Under the pieces are notes generated by a model. That model ran no database searches. It was not told where the DNA came from and worked only from the letters and a program-made list of their open reading frames with translations. Shown here one piece after another: positions 31,124-42,488 of a DNA stretch of 64,000 nucleotides. How positions within the stretch are numbered: the stretch's first letter is position 1; every line of letters begins with the position of its first letter. Position numbers and translations under genes: made by a program. This DNA is from Mixophyes australis (lineage: Eukaryota > Chordata > Amphibia > Anura > Limnodynastidae), in NCBI GenBank assembly GCA_036250195.1, contig JAVHZZ010000011.1, positions 61,560,919-61,624,918 of the forward strand. Direction: 5' to 3'.

Positions 31124-31471
31124 ATGTGCACTGAGAACCAATCACAGCACGGAATATTGAAAAGTCATTTACATGCAAACATGAGGGCTGCTACATTCGC
31201 CCGTGCAGATCTCAGAGGACTCACTGCAGCAATGAATGACCTGTACAGACCCAAAGGCCGGTACATCACCAACAAAGATAAACTAAGGGCTTATAGGGCC
31301 ATCCGCTGTCACCTGATACTCCAAATGAACCACAGGCACAATGTGGTCCAATTGCAAAGGTGGCGGAGCAGCCTCAGGAGATGGCAGTCATGGCTCCTGG
31401 AGGATTTAAGAGCTGAGATTCAGAGACATGAGTTCTCTATTAATCGCAATTGTTTATATTTAACAAGTTAG
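31124..31471 (+). pseudogene. Possible Myb-like transposon protein fragment
   Basis: Open 115-residue frame, basic and helical, with VVQLQRWRSSLRRWQSWLL near its C-terminus. This resembles the W-x-x-L-K/R-R-R end of Myb/SANT-like domains encoded by Harbinger elements. I do not recognise it confidently and there is no catalytic partner in the same orientation nearby. Codon pattern and the upstream Met are unremarkable. Confidence 0.3.
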
Positions 31472-31479
31472 CTAACTGT

Positions 31480-34218
31480 GAGATTTGGCCCATTGCACTG
31501 CAATATGGCTGGTAATAGCCCTCATTTTACAAAGTACAAGGCCTTATACAAATATTGTATGTAAGATGTCTGCCTCACCTGTCACTTATTCTGTCATCAA
31601 TTGTATCCTGTAATAGTGAAGTTTCAGATTCACTAAAAGATTTATACATCTGAAAGTGTTGTAGAGATGGGGTTTTTTAGCCACTCAATTGTCTATGTGT
31701 GGAATTGGATATTTCACAATTCAACCTAACATTACCTGCCTGTCTCTATGTAACTGTGAAACTGATAACCTTTAAAAATCAACTGAAGTATCATATTTTT
31801 TCCAACAGACTGCATAACCATCCTCTGCCACGTCAATCTTCGGCCGCCAGGAAGTGTGGCTTCTGGCTACTACTGTGTTTAGCATAAGATCATCCTTTGC
31901 AGAAAGTTTCAAGCTATATAAGACTTCAGACCTCTGCTGAGCCCTGCAGATGTGTATACAAAGTACACCCATGAAGGTAATATATGTTGCCCGTTCTGTG
32001 TATGTATGTTATGTATTTGATATGGTATTCTATTCCTGAGATATATCTATATGCACCAAGACTGACTCTATTTTCATTTAAATTCATTCACTGAGAATAT
32101 GAGAGAGACAGAACTGGCTTCCACTATGAAGATCTATTTGTGGCATAAACAACGGAGAGCTAACTTCCATCTGCGCATGTACAAGATGAGAAGGTTCCAT
32201 GCCTCGCTTTGATCTATAGTGACGCTTCCGGATACTATCACATGACTGCCCACGTTTGACGGGATTCGCGGGCGAAATCACATGACCGGACTGCAAGAAC
32301 TTATAAGGACATTACTTTGGGTTTCCTGTTACCTTGATAAAGAATATTGTGTATTCGAAACGCGTTGGTTATCAGGAAGACCGGCTTCTGGACTACCCCA
32401 CGGATTCAGCTGCTGATTGAGAGCTGATGGACATCGGGTAAACCCACTCCTATTCTCACTCTAAGACGCTATTTGAATCCTATATTGGGGTACGCTCCTA
32501 GAAGCACATTAGAACTTGTTGATTGTTTTATAATACTTTTAATAAAAATGGCATTATACTATGATCTTTTCTCTGTACATATATCCCACATCATTGGAGT
32601 TCTGTATGGATGATAACGTTGGAGTCACCGCCAGATGGTTGTTTGATGTGCTGTACCCAAAGAAAGTATCCTGTAAGCTTACACCCTGCGGGGGACCCCT
32701 CCACGTGGTTATTTATATTAGTTGGCCACATAGATCACCATTGGAAGAAGGGTTTTCTCACTGGAAGATATTTCTGACATTTATCCATCTGTTGGGACTG
32801 TACTGCTCTATGTGTGTATTATCTTATGTGTTACAGCTATCCATGTATGCTGGCATTCCATTGCATGTGATCCTTCTAGCGCTGTGAGTTACACTTTTCT
32901 GTTATAAATTGTCTATTTTTGGGAGTCGGTGGCTCCCTTTGTGTACCTCGGGCTGCTGTTGGGAGATACATCAGCGCTCATTCTTGATTTTGTATCTACA
33001 AAATGACCTAAGTTTTCTAATCTTTTTCCCTTTTTTTTAAAAGCTCAATAACACAGCCAGATTGGCCGCCCTCCTGCCATGCATTCCTGCATCCCTACCT
33101 TGATTCCCGCACCCCTGACCTGGATTTATGCACCCATCACCCAGATGACAATGCCCCATCCCTGCCTTATCTGTTAAAAAAAATATATAAAAAAATACCA
33201 AAAAAAATCAAACAATGTACCTCTGGGAGATAGATTTTCCCATTTTATATTAATCTTCCCATTAATATAGAATTAATTGAAAAATTCTACAGTAGTGGAT
33301 TTTGGTTTTTTTCCTGTTTGTCTATTTAGTAAAAAAATTGTTCATAACATTGGTGTGTGTATTTTTTTATACAAAAAAAATGTGTATTCATGTAAATTTG
33401 TACCATAATGAAGGGACATTTTGAACAAAAACCAATATGTAATATGCATTTGACCCTTTCTAATGGATCTTACCTGCCAGACATTTTTAGTCCTAAGGAA
33501 GCTTGTGATGAGGGAAGCTGGGCTCCAAAAATTTTGACATCATCCGCAGTTGCTGTAATGAAAGAGGTAATCGTTTGATTCCCACACGTACTATTATGGG
33601 CTCAAAGCCATTATGCCATTGTCATCATACTAGTTAAAAGCCCAAAATGATGGAAAAATATATAAATGTATGATCATGTTGTATCCATTTTTGGTAACAG
33701 ATATTTTGAAAATAATACGGACCTCAGCTAGGTGGCAGGGCAATATTAGGACTCATAGACACAAATGCTAAAGCACTATTAATTGATCTTATGTTGTCAA
33801 AGACATTTTTGACTGTTCATGCTTTCCTTTCATTAAGTGTTCAATAACAGGGGCAGACCTTATTGCCCCCAATTTGGCTTTACCCTTGTGCCAGCATGGA
33901 TTAAATATGTTTGATGTCTGCTCAGCTGTAATAGCTACTTAGTGTGGCAAAATTCACAAATACTGTTTGTAGGGCCACAGTTATGAGCATTAATATTTGT
34001 TTAATTAAAGTTACCAACATCAGGAATGGCGTGGCATTTTGTTCGCTTACTTTGAAATTGTTGACGTGATAGTAGTTCTGGAAAAAATTAAAAACAGATC
34101 AAATGGAATTCTATTCAGCGTCTCACTGTCAACTGTCTCTGTGAGGTACCTTAATCAACTACACACTAGTTGATTTATTCAAATAATCTCACAATAATAT
34201 AGGGACCCAACCAGCACT
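31480..34218. other. Intergenic sequence, mostly unrecognised
   Basis: No gene recognised. Around 32335-32375 the sequence TTGATAAAGAATATTGTG followed by CGAAACGCGTTGG resembles a motif I recall from dispersed amphibian and fish repeats, so 32080-32560 is probably a repeat copy. A 108-residue frame at 32561-32887 has no recognisable domain. 33180-33400 is A/T-rich. Confidence 0.45.
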
Positions 34219-35717
34219 TGTCACTCACCGGACCGTGAGTGCCTCTTCACTGGTGCGTGGCTCTCCAGTATTCCTGCCAGCACCTATCCTGAACCGTGGC
34301 CACCCGCCATCCTGATGGTCTGCACATGCGCAGTTCCTAAGAACTCTTCTGACCTTTGCTTTTAGTTAATTGGTTGATCAGGCAACGCTCCCTATTTAAA
34401 GCACCTGTGTTCATTACCTCGTCGCCTGATCTTGGAGTCTCATTCCCTGTGAGTCTCTGAAGGTGTTCCTGTGTACTTCTCCGTGTCTTCAGCTTCCTGC
34501 TGATTCCTGCTCAACTCATTGCCGGTTTCCAGACCGCTTTAAGTCTCCTGTGTTCTACTATGTCTTCAGTTCCCTGCTGATTCCTGCCGGTTTCCAGACC
34601 GCTACAAGTCTCCCGTGTTCTACTATGTCTTCAGTTCCCTGCTGATTCCTGCCAGTTTCCAGACCGCTTCAAGTCTCCTGTGTTCTACTATGTCTTCAGC
34701 TTCCTGCTGATTCCTGCTCAACTCATTACCGGTTTCCAGACCGCTTCTACCTCCAGTGTTCTACTCGTGTTCGCTATCTCCAGTGATTCCTGCATTGCTC
34801 ATCATTGTTCTACCCATGTCAAGTTCTCTGTCTGTGTGCTGACCCGGACCCTGATTACCGCTACCACTCACCTGTGGTTTCTTTACTCGTGCTGGCGTGC
34901 AGCCGCTCAGCTGTTCCTGTATCCTCTCGTGGACAGTCTGCTCAACTGAACCGCGGTATGCTTACTTTCTATTGACTGTATTCGTTTACTGCATATCTGC
35001 TTGGACTGTTCTCCACTTACCCACGGAATCCTCTATCTCCCTGAGACTGTGTTATTACTCCGCATATCTGCTGGGAAGTTTACCTCTTTGTTCAGTCATG
35101 AGATACATATGCTAATTGACCTTCTGCTATTAGCCTGGATTCCAGTAGTGAATTAGTCTCTGTCAAGCAGCGCCTGCCACACCAACATAGACTTGTGCAT
35201 ATTGTTTGGGATCAAGTTCCTTGTGCTCTCAGTGTCTACATTCTATGTTTCCACTCATCGACACCTGTACCTATCCCCACCTATAGTAGTAGTACAACTT
35301 GCTGTACGCAGACCACTGACTCCCAGTTACCTACCTGCACCAGTAACAAGTCCTCTCACTACAAGCAGTGGTACAACTTGCTGTACGCAGACCACTGACT
35401 TCCCCGCTACCTACCTGCACCTGGACAAGTTCTCTCACCATAAGCAGTGGTACAACTTGCTGTACGCAGACCACTGACTTCCCTGTTACCTTCCTGCGCT
35501 TCTTCATGTCCATCAAGATCCTCGTGTTCATATCTACCTAATCATTAACCAGATTGCTGCTAGTCATTGACTTTTCTATTTGCATCCTCTCACCATCTGC
35601 TGAGTCATATGTTCCGCTAGTCACCCTACTACCAGAGGACCACTGTGTAACCCACACTACTCTGGTAAGATCATCATCTGGTGATATCCTGGGAAAAGAC
35701 TCCTAGTGCCTGTGACA
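34219..35717 (+). repeat. Solo LTR of chromovirus family A (A3), perfect TSD
   Basis: 1499 bp from TGTCACTCACCGGACCGTGA to GCCTGTGACA, flanked by GCACT at 34214-34218 and 35718-35722. Promoter TATTTAA at 34393 and GCCTGATCTT at 34424, 31 nt apart. Tandem ~70-bp units TTCCTGC(C/T)...TTTCCAGACCGCT at 34480-34750. Three hairpin units in the 3' part (about 35285, 35367 and 35445). A solo LTR with an intact duplication marks LTR-LTR recombination that removed the interior. Confidence 0.93.
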
Positions 35718-37500
35718 GCACTATTTATCTATCAAATGAAGAAAAGAATGAGCATAAAAATACTTATATTCAATGATGAGTGGGACAGATGTCGTTCACA
35801 ACTCTTCCATGTCAAAAGCAGACGTATATATGGGGGGAAAAAATAAACACAAAATAGTGCAATTCTAGGTGTACATTAATGTGGTCTAATAAAATAATTA
35901 ATAATAATGCAGAAAGTTATTTTATCTTGAATTCCACATGTCAGTCATCACCACTCTTCCCCTTATGTGCAAGCAGTTACACAAAACCTCACTTGTGTTG
36001 ATTCATAAACATGTACATTGTCTCGAAAGCCATCCAACGTATACTTCTTCCACAGGAAACCTACTTACAGGATAGTTTCTTGAAACTTCCATATAGCATG
36101 AATTAAGAAGATTATTCAATACTGGTAAAAAAAAACAGAGGCCCACAAATGGATGTATATTCACAATGTTCCAATAATTACATGTAAAAATATTGATAAA
36201 ATAATGCTTTATTCATACACTGGATAAATCATAAAATTCTGAACAATTTCTGATAAAAAATGACTGAGAGATGCAGACACTACTACAATAGTCATAGGTA
36301 ACCATGCGTGTGATATATAAGCCGGGATATTTCACCTCTTCTAACCCATGTAGATGTTATATTCCATGGAGGGTAGTCCTTCTCACAAGGTACACTTTCC
36401 AATATGGTTCAGTACTTCCAAGGGATCTTTTTCAAGGTAGTGACTAGCTTGGAAGGATTGAAACACGTGTGGGAAATTATACCTTGTGAGAGAAGTACTA
36501 CCCTCAATATATTTATATCGCCATAAATCAATCCATTTTTACAGACAAAATTTAAAATAAAATTAAAATAAAAAATATTGTGCCCCCCAAAACACCTTAA
36601 CCATTTGCAGTGCTACCAGTCTAGATAGGAACTAGCAAAAAATGGGGTTCAAGCAGTATGAGTTCAACCCAATTTCACTATTGCCAGCACTAGGACACTA
36701 GGCTTTGCCTGCCTGGGCTGGTGCTATTATACAAGGAAATCCCTTTGCATTGGTTCCCCCTGCCATAATGGCAATCAACCCCAGAGTAGTCAGCACCAGG
36801 TTGCATTCCCTAGGGAGATTAGGCTCTCCAAACCCCCTCCCCAGGCCCCACCTCTGTGCTTATGGCCCTTCCCACAGCCCTGTTCAGTGTCTGTAGTGTA
36901 ATATTAATAGTAATGCATCAATGTATTCTATGCCTGGTGTACTACAGGTCTCAGGATGGGCAGGCTGCCATTAAGGGCATCCTAGCATGCGCTGCAAGCC
37001 CATGCTGGGACCTATAGTGTGCCAAAGAAACATGTAAATGGCACACACACAGAAGTGTAGACATCATTTAACATGTCATAAATACACCCCTACACAACCA
37101 TTGACTATGTTTATTGGTCACCTACACAAAGGGTCTTTCATCTGTTAAACATCACAGGATTTAAGTAAAACCAAAATCCTGGTAAATGCTGCAAAGTCAG
37201 CTCCTAAGAGCTCTGCTACAAAGTTAGCTCACGCATCCTATTTATAACAAGCAGACAATCCAAATGCCTAGCGTACTCTAATGTACGTGTAGTTGTTAAC
37301 GGCACACTCGGAAATAAGAGCTCTAAAGTATTTTTTCATCACCACAGTTTTACATTTCAATTATGGAATGATCAATCGTTTTTCACCAGCTATATCAGTA
37401 CACCGCTCTGTGTTGTAATACATAGTGCAGCTCAATATATAATACATTTATTTACATCCATTTATTCAGTTTTTTGTACAATTACTATTAAATACCTACA
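35718..37500. other. Intergenic sequence with one inverted repeat
   Basis: Mostly unrecognised. At 36369-36392 and 36479-36504 the arms GAGGGTAGT-CTCACAAGGTA and TACCTTGTGAG-ACTACCCTC form an imperfect inverted repeat around an ~85-nt spacer. Near 36690-36900 a segment starting AGGACACTAGGCTTTGCC resembles 25404. Confidence 0.5.
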
Positions 37501-37559
37501 GGCGCCTTGGGACTTGCTTTCACATTGTCACATTTGGAAGGGCTGCCTGGAACCCAGCT

Positions 37560-38544
37560 TCCTTCCACCTTTTCAGCCATCATACACATGCCCATAAGAA
37601 GTGCAGACACCCAATTCTCTGCTTTACAACATCTGGCAGTCCTGCCTAAAGATCTCCTCCTTCTGGGATAGTGTCTGGAACCTTCTATCCTCTTTCCTCC
37701 AATGTCCTATCTGGAAAGACCGTTGGTCTTTTCTTGTCTGTTACTCTATCCAGGATATCGATACACACTCAGCAAATGAAATAACAGTGAGAGGGCGCAA
37801 GTTTATTTATTTATTAATTCTATTTATTTCTGTACTGTTATAATTACACAATACAGATTCATATGATAAGTTCATACGTTTTAGATATCTTCAATTATCT
37901 CACATCATGACCTCACATTGTCCAATAACACTATACGGCACCACCATTTCTATGTTATATGTCCTTTCACTGTTATTTCATTTTCTACAAATGTATGAAG
38001 TGCTGCACAATACAATTCAAGTAAGAGCACCCTACTTTTTTGATACACACTCAGCAAAGTTGACATTCCATGTCCTGGCCGCAGCACGATACCAACTCAT
38101 GGAAGCAGGTTGACCATCCCAGTATCTCTTTGCTGAAATTATACATTTAGTTTATTGCCCATATGGAAAACATCACTTACCACTTGCATGATAGGGAAGA
38201 CAAATAAGACCAGATATCGGCTTCCTGGCTTTACATGTAACCTTCTCTCCTGCTCTCTCTGGAATACCTCCTGAATAACCCGACCTTCCCCTTTACTGTT
38301 TAACCTACACTGAGTTACACCCTCTTTATCTTAAAGTCCTGACTGTTCTGAAAGCTGATGTTCCTTATACGTGCCGACCCATTTCCCCCGCTCTCTTCAT
38401 ACAGAACATTCATAGTGCTTTTGTGTTTGATAACTTATTTCATGTGGTTTTTCATTGTGATTATGCCTGGTTTGCGTTCTACTGTTCTTCACCCCTGTTT
38501 GTAATTCACACTCGATAAATAAAATATAAAGCTAAAAAAAAATA
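37560..38544 (+). pseudogene. L1-like LINE, ORF2 C-terminus and 3' tail
   Basis: Reads LYNIWQSCLKISSFWDSVWN, matching the WxCP-x-FW region near the end of L1-type ORF2 proteins. After a 265-bp insertion the same frame continues as HSAKLTFHVLAAARYQLM. The 3' end has AATAAAATATAAAGCT and a short A9 tail at ~38535, typical of a poly(A)-tailed LINE. Upstream RT is absent (5'-truncated copy). The assignment relies on these short motifs. Confidence 0.55.
37777..38041. mobile_element. Retroposed insert with 17-bp TSD
   Basis: Flanked by the identical 17-mer GATACACACTCAGCAAA at 37760-37776 and 38042-38058. The long variable-type duplication points to LINE-mediated insertion. Taking it out restores the frame of the L1-like ORF. 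The insert is AT-rich; its right end is ...CCTACTTTTTT, so on the minus strand it starts with an A-run. No RNA-gene similarity recognised. Confidence 0.8.
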
Positions 38545-40710
38545 CTGTGCACTGAATCTACATACTTTTAGTGGCCTGATAGGAATTGTATTGAGATAAC
38601 ACAGGCAATTGATTGAATTGTATAAATATCGTGATAAATACTGCATAATCTGTGGAATTGTTTTGATAAATAAGTTTGTATAGAGACAATATATACAAGA
38701 TGGCAACCATTGGGCGATGTTCTTTGTTAAAGATGTTCACCGTTGGGTCATGCGCTTTGCTGATGTGGTCTGAAATAATGTAGATAGCAAGGAAATTATA
38801 GCTTAATCTATGATACACACACAAAGAAATCTGGGAAATCTGGGATATATACATTCATACACAGATAGTGAAGGTACATATACACTTTGAAAAAAACAGT
38901 TGAAGTAGGCAATGCATTGTATTTGATGGAATATATATTATGCTTTCTACAATGTGTTATTATATGTATACAGATTGTTATTGTGAATACTTATTGTTAC
39001 TAAGAATATATATTATCTTAAATGAGACTTTGTGGAAAATCTTTCTTGATATTATTATCATTATTCCCTATTTTAAACTTTGTCATTCAGAGTAAATTGA
39101 GCGGATATTGAAATAGAGCTGGGTTTAAACTGGAAATTACCCTTTGTGAGTGGTAATCAATGAGACTGGTTATTAAATGGTCATTAGCATATTTTCCGCC
39201 ATACTATTAGGATGGTCCAACCCCCATCATTACCCTTTAACACTACATTATAATTTACAATGATGTAGCATTGATCTCTCATGTGAGGAACCTTATTATT
39301 AGATTGAGTGATGTACAGAAAATCGGTGCTGAGTGCACTGACAACACTTACCACGACATCTGGAGTCCGGCTGGCTGCTTCCACGACGAGGATCCATCAT
39401 GACTCTTCACTGAATCGACTTCAATCAATCCCGAAGACAGAAAACGGCGGCTGCACTGGATGATGTCACTGACCTCGCCGACACTGTTCACGCTGCTCTT
39501 AAGGGGATAATGTAACTATGGGGCCATGTACAATGTACAAGCCTATTGTCTATTCCCACAGCCCTATTGTCACATGGAGAGGAACAGTCTAGTCGAGGGC
39601 TGCTGGCTGGTCCACCCCTAGCCCCACATCCCCATTGACTGTCTCCTCTTTGTTGGTTGCTTCTTTCCTTTTCCCCAGTGACTGCCTCCTCCTTCTTCAT
39701 TGTTGGCTCCTCCTTGATGGCTGTCTCTACTCGCCCCTACTTTGCCAAAGACTGCCTCCTCCTCCATCCTGCTAATATGTCAGTAGCACTTTCCCTTTAA
39801 GCAGAGTTAAAACTAAGACTATGAGACATACGCCTTTTTTTACTGCCACCAAAATGAAGGTGGTTGTTGTGTCTCACACAGGGCTCAGGAATCCAAAATG
39901 TTTAATTAGGACAAGGCACCCTTTTTCACTTTATGTTTATTTATATTTGTATGATGAATGCTCAGCAATTTGGATAACATATAGAATAACTGGGTCCTGG
40001 GATTAGGTAAAACAATAAAATATTGATTCCATCAGTTCAGTTCATATTCAGATTTATCACTGAGATGTGAGATGGCCTTTCTTGTCACCAGAAACAAGGT
40101 CAATTACTACAAACAAACATATACACAGTTTTACAACATGAGTACATTACACTCAAATGTCAGCTGATATTTGTATGCAGTTTCTCTGAGGGCACACTGG
40201 TATGTGCTATGATATGACTGGGCACATAGACATTCTCTTCCTCTTGATACTCGGTGCTGCTTTTCAGGCAGGTGAATTGGTGCAATATTTGGCTCTCTCA
40301 TATTGTAAATCTCTCTGTAAATTAGTTTATAACATTCTTAAGTAACCTAATTACTTACTGGTTGTAATCAGATGTTAGCAAATGGATAAAATGTTTTCTT
40401 TCATTAATCTACCTATGTAATTTCCAAATTCTCCTCCTGTGGGTGTCAATGCCCATCAGAGTCAGGCATAGTTTTAGTTTGAGTGTTGTAGAGGATACTT
40501 ACACGAAATATGGCATAGCACAACAGCTGTCTGGCTGGAGAAATTCCCTACAGAAATCATTAGCAATCAGTGTGTCATGGCACATTTTTGTATCATGATA
40601 CCAACCCTGGATGTTTCACAAAAATGTATGATCATAGGGCGAAAATCTAAAGTATGTTTAAAATATCCAATGGAGGATTGTACCTGAACTTTAATATTAA
40701 AACAAATTAT
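38545..40710. other. Intergenic sequence, nothing recognised
   Basis: AT-rich except 39400-39800. No coding similarity or terminal repeats seen. Short open frames have no recognisable domain. Confidence 0.5.
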
Positions 40711-42172
40711 TAAGGGTGTGCACCGGGCACTTTTAGTGTTTTGGGTTTTGGGTTTTGGGTTCTGATTAGCTTGAGGTTTTGGGTTCTGATCTGTTTTGCC
40801 AAAACACCTGACGAAACTTTTTGTTCTGATTTCGAGTTTTGGGTTCTGATTTATTTTTAAAAAAGCATAAAAAGGCGCTAAAATCCAGTTTTTGGTTTTT
40901 TTTCCACTCCTACGCTATTATTAACCTCAATAACATTCATTTCCACTAATTTCCAGTCTATTCTGAACCCCTCACACCTCACAATATTGTTTTTAGTCCA
41001 AAACGTTGCACCGAGGTAGCTTTCTGGACTGCGTAGTGGAGTGGGCCCGGTACCCAATTTGGTACCGGGGCCACAATACCTCCGCCTTCAAATGGTCTCA
41101 ATTCCACTGCACAGCTGCCTGCTCCTACATCCTCTGCAGCATATACAGGGTGTAGTTCGAGCGCGTCAATCCCTCTTGTTTTTGACGATGACAGGTCATT
41201 TTCATTAATTTTGGATTTGGCCCCAACACTGAATGTAGTTTAATATCTGATAAGCATCTATCTGGACTGCGTAGTGGAGTGGCCCCGGTACCCAATTTGG
41301 TACCGGGGCCACAATACCTCATCCAACTGGTCTAAATTCCACTGCACATATGGCTGCTCCTACATCCTCTGCAGCATATAGAGGGTGTAGTTCGAGCGCG
41401 TCACTACCTCTTGTTTTCGACGACCATGGTACAGAGCATTCATCATTGAGATCCCATCAAGTATGTCAAAGACAGACATCGTTGAAGTGTTATTTGTTGA
41501 CTTTGGGAACAAAAATACTGTCCCTGTTGCAAATCTTCGTGCAATGAAGAGTGACTTTTTCATTTAAAGGCTCAAGCTTTCAAGTGTAGTGTTTATAACA
41601 TCATTGCACCAACAGGTAAAAATCCTTTTAATTGGGATAATGGAGCCACAAAGGAAATTGCCCATATGTAATGCCCGCACAATGTTACTGGCGTTGTCTG
41701 ACACCACAAATCCCCAGGACAGTCTAAGTGGGGTAAGCCATCAACCGTCTAAATCCCACTCCACTGATGGCGGACACCGGACGCACCTCTAACACCAACA
41801 TAGCTGTTAAGGCCGCAGTTATCCGCTTTGCCATAGGATGACTACTGTCGTACTTTGTGCTCATGGCAAACAACTGTTGGACAGTCACGTAATGCCAAAA
41901 AAAGATTTGCAAGATGGAATTGTCCTTGGGCCCTCCCACCCACCCATATGTTGTTGAAATAGGACATGCACACTTTAACAAATCAATCATTTCAGCGACA
42001 GGGCCTAACAAACAACTGTGGCAGAAAGGATTGGTTTGTTTGGGCCCCCACACCAACAAAGCTATTCATCTCTCTCTGTACAAACTAAACAGGCTCTACT
42101 GAGGCAAGATGTCGTCCTCATCCTCATCCTCCGATTCCTCTCCCCTTTCAGTGTGTACTTCCTCATCCTCAC
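40711..42172. mobile_element. Outer hAT element, left part, with scrambled transposase fragments
   Basis: The left terminus TAAGGGTGTGCACCGG resembles that of the inner element. Contains minus-strand transposase shards: TRSNYTLYMLQRM twice (about 41125-41165 and 41360-41400), the genomic equivalent of 48180-48260 at 41640-41720, and KYDSSHPMAKRITAALTAML at 41745-41860. A copy of the 3' region homologous to 46717-46970 follows at 41910-42164. Two GGTACC hairpin units lie at 41042-41071 and 41281-41310. It is interrupted at 42173 by the inner element; its right part resumes at 51428. Confidence 0.75.
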
Positions 42173-42488
42173 TAGGGATGTGCACCGGCGACTTTTGAGG
42201 TCTCGTGTTTTGTATTTTGGATCCGGATTTTCGTTATTTTTGGGGTTCGGATTTGTCTCGCAAAACACTTGACGAAAGGTCTCGGTTCGGATTTAAGGTT
42301 TTGGATTCGGATTTTTTTTGAAAAAAACATAAAAAGTTTAAAAATCAAGTTTTTGGGCTTATTTTCACTCCTAGGCTATTATTAACCTCAATAACATTCA
42401 ATAACAAGCATTTCCACTAATTTACAGTGTATTCTGAACACCTTACAATATAGTTATTAGTCCAAAACGTTGCAACAAGGTATCTTTC

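Noticed and set aside
32335..32375. CGAAACGCGTT motif as a host promoter or RNA gene
   Set aside because: I recall similar sequence from dispersed repeats and see no other support for a gene.
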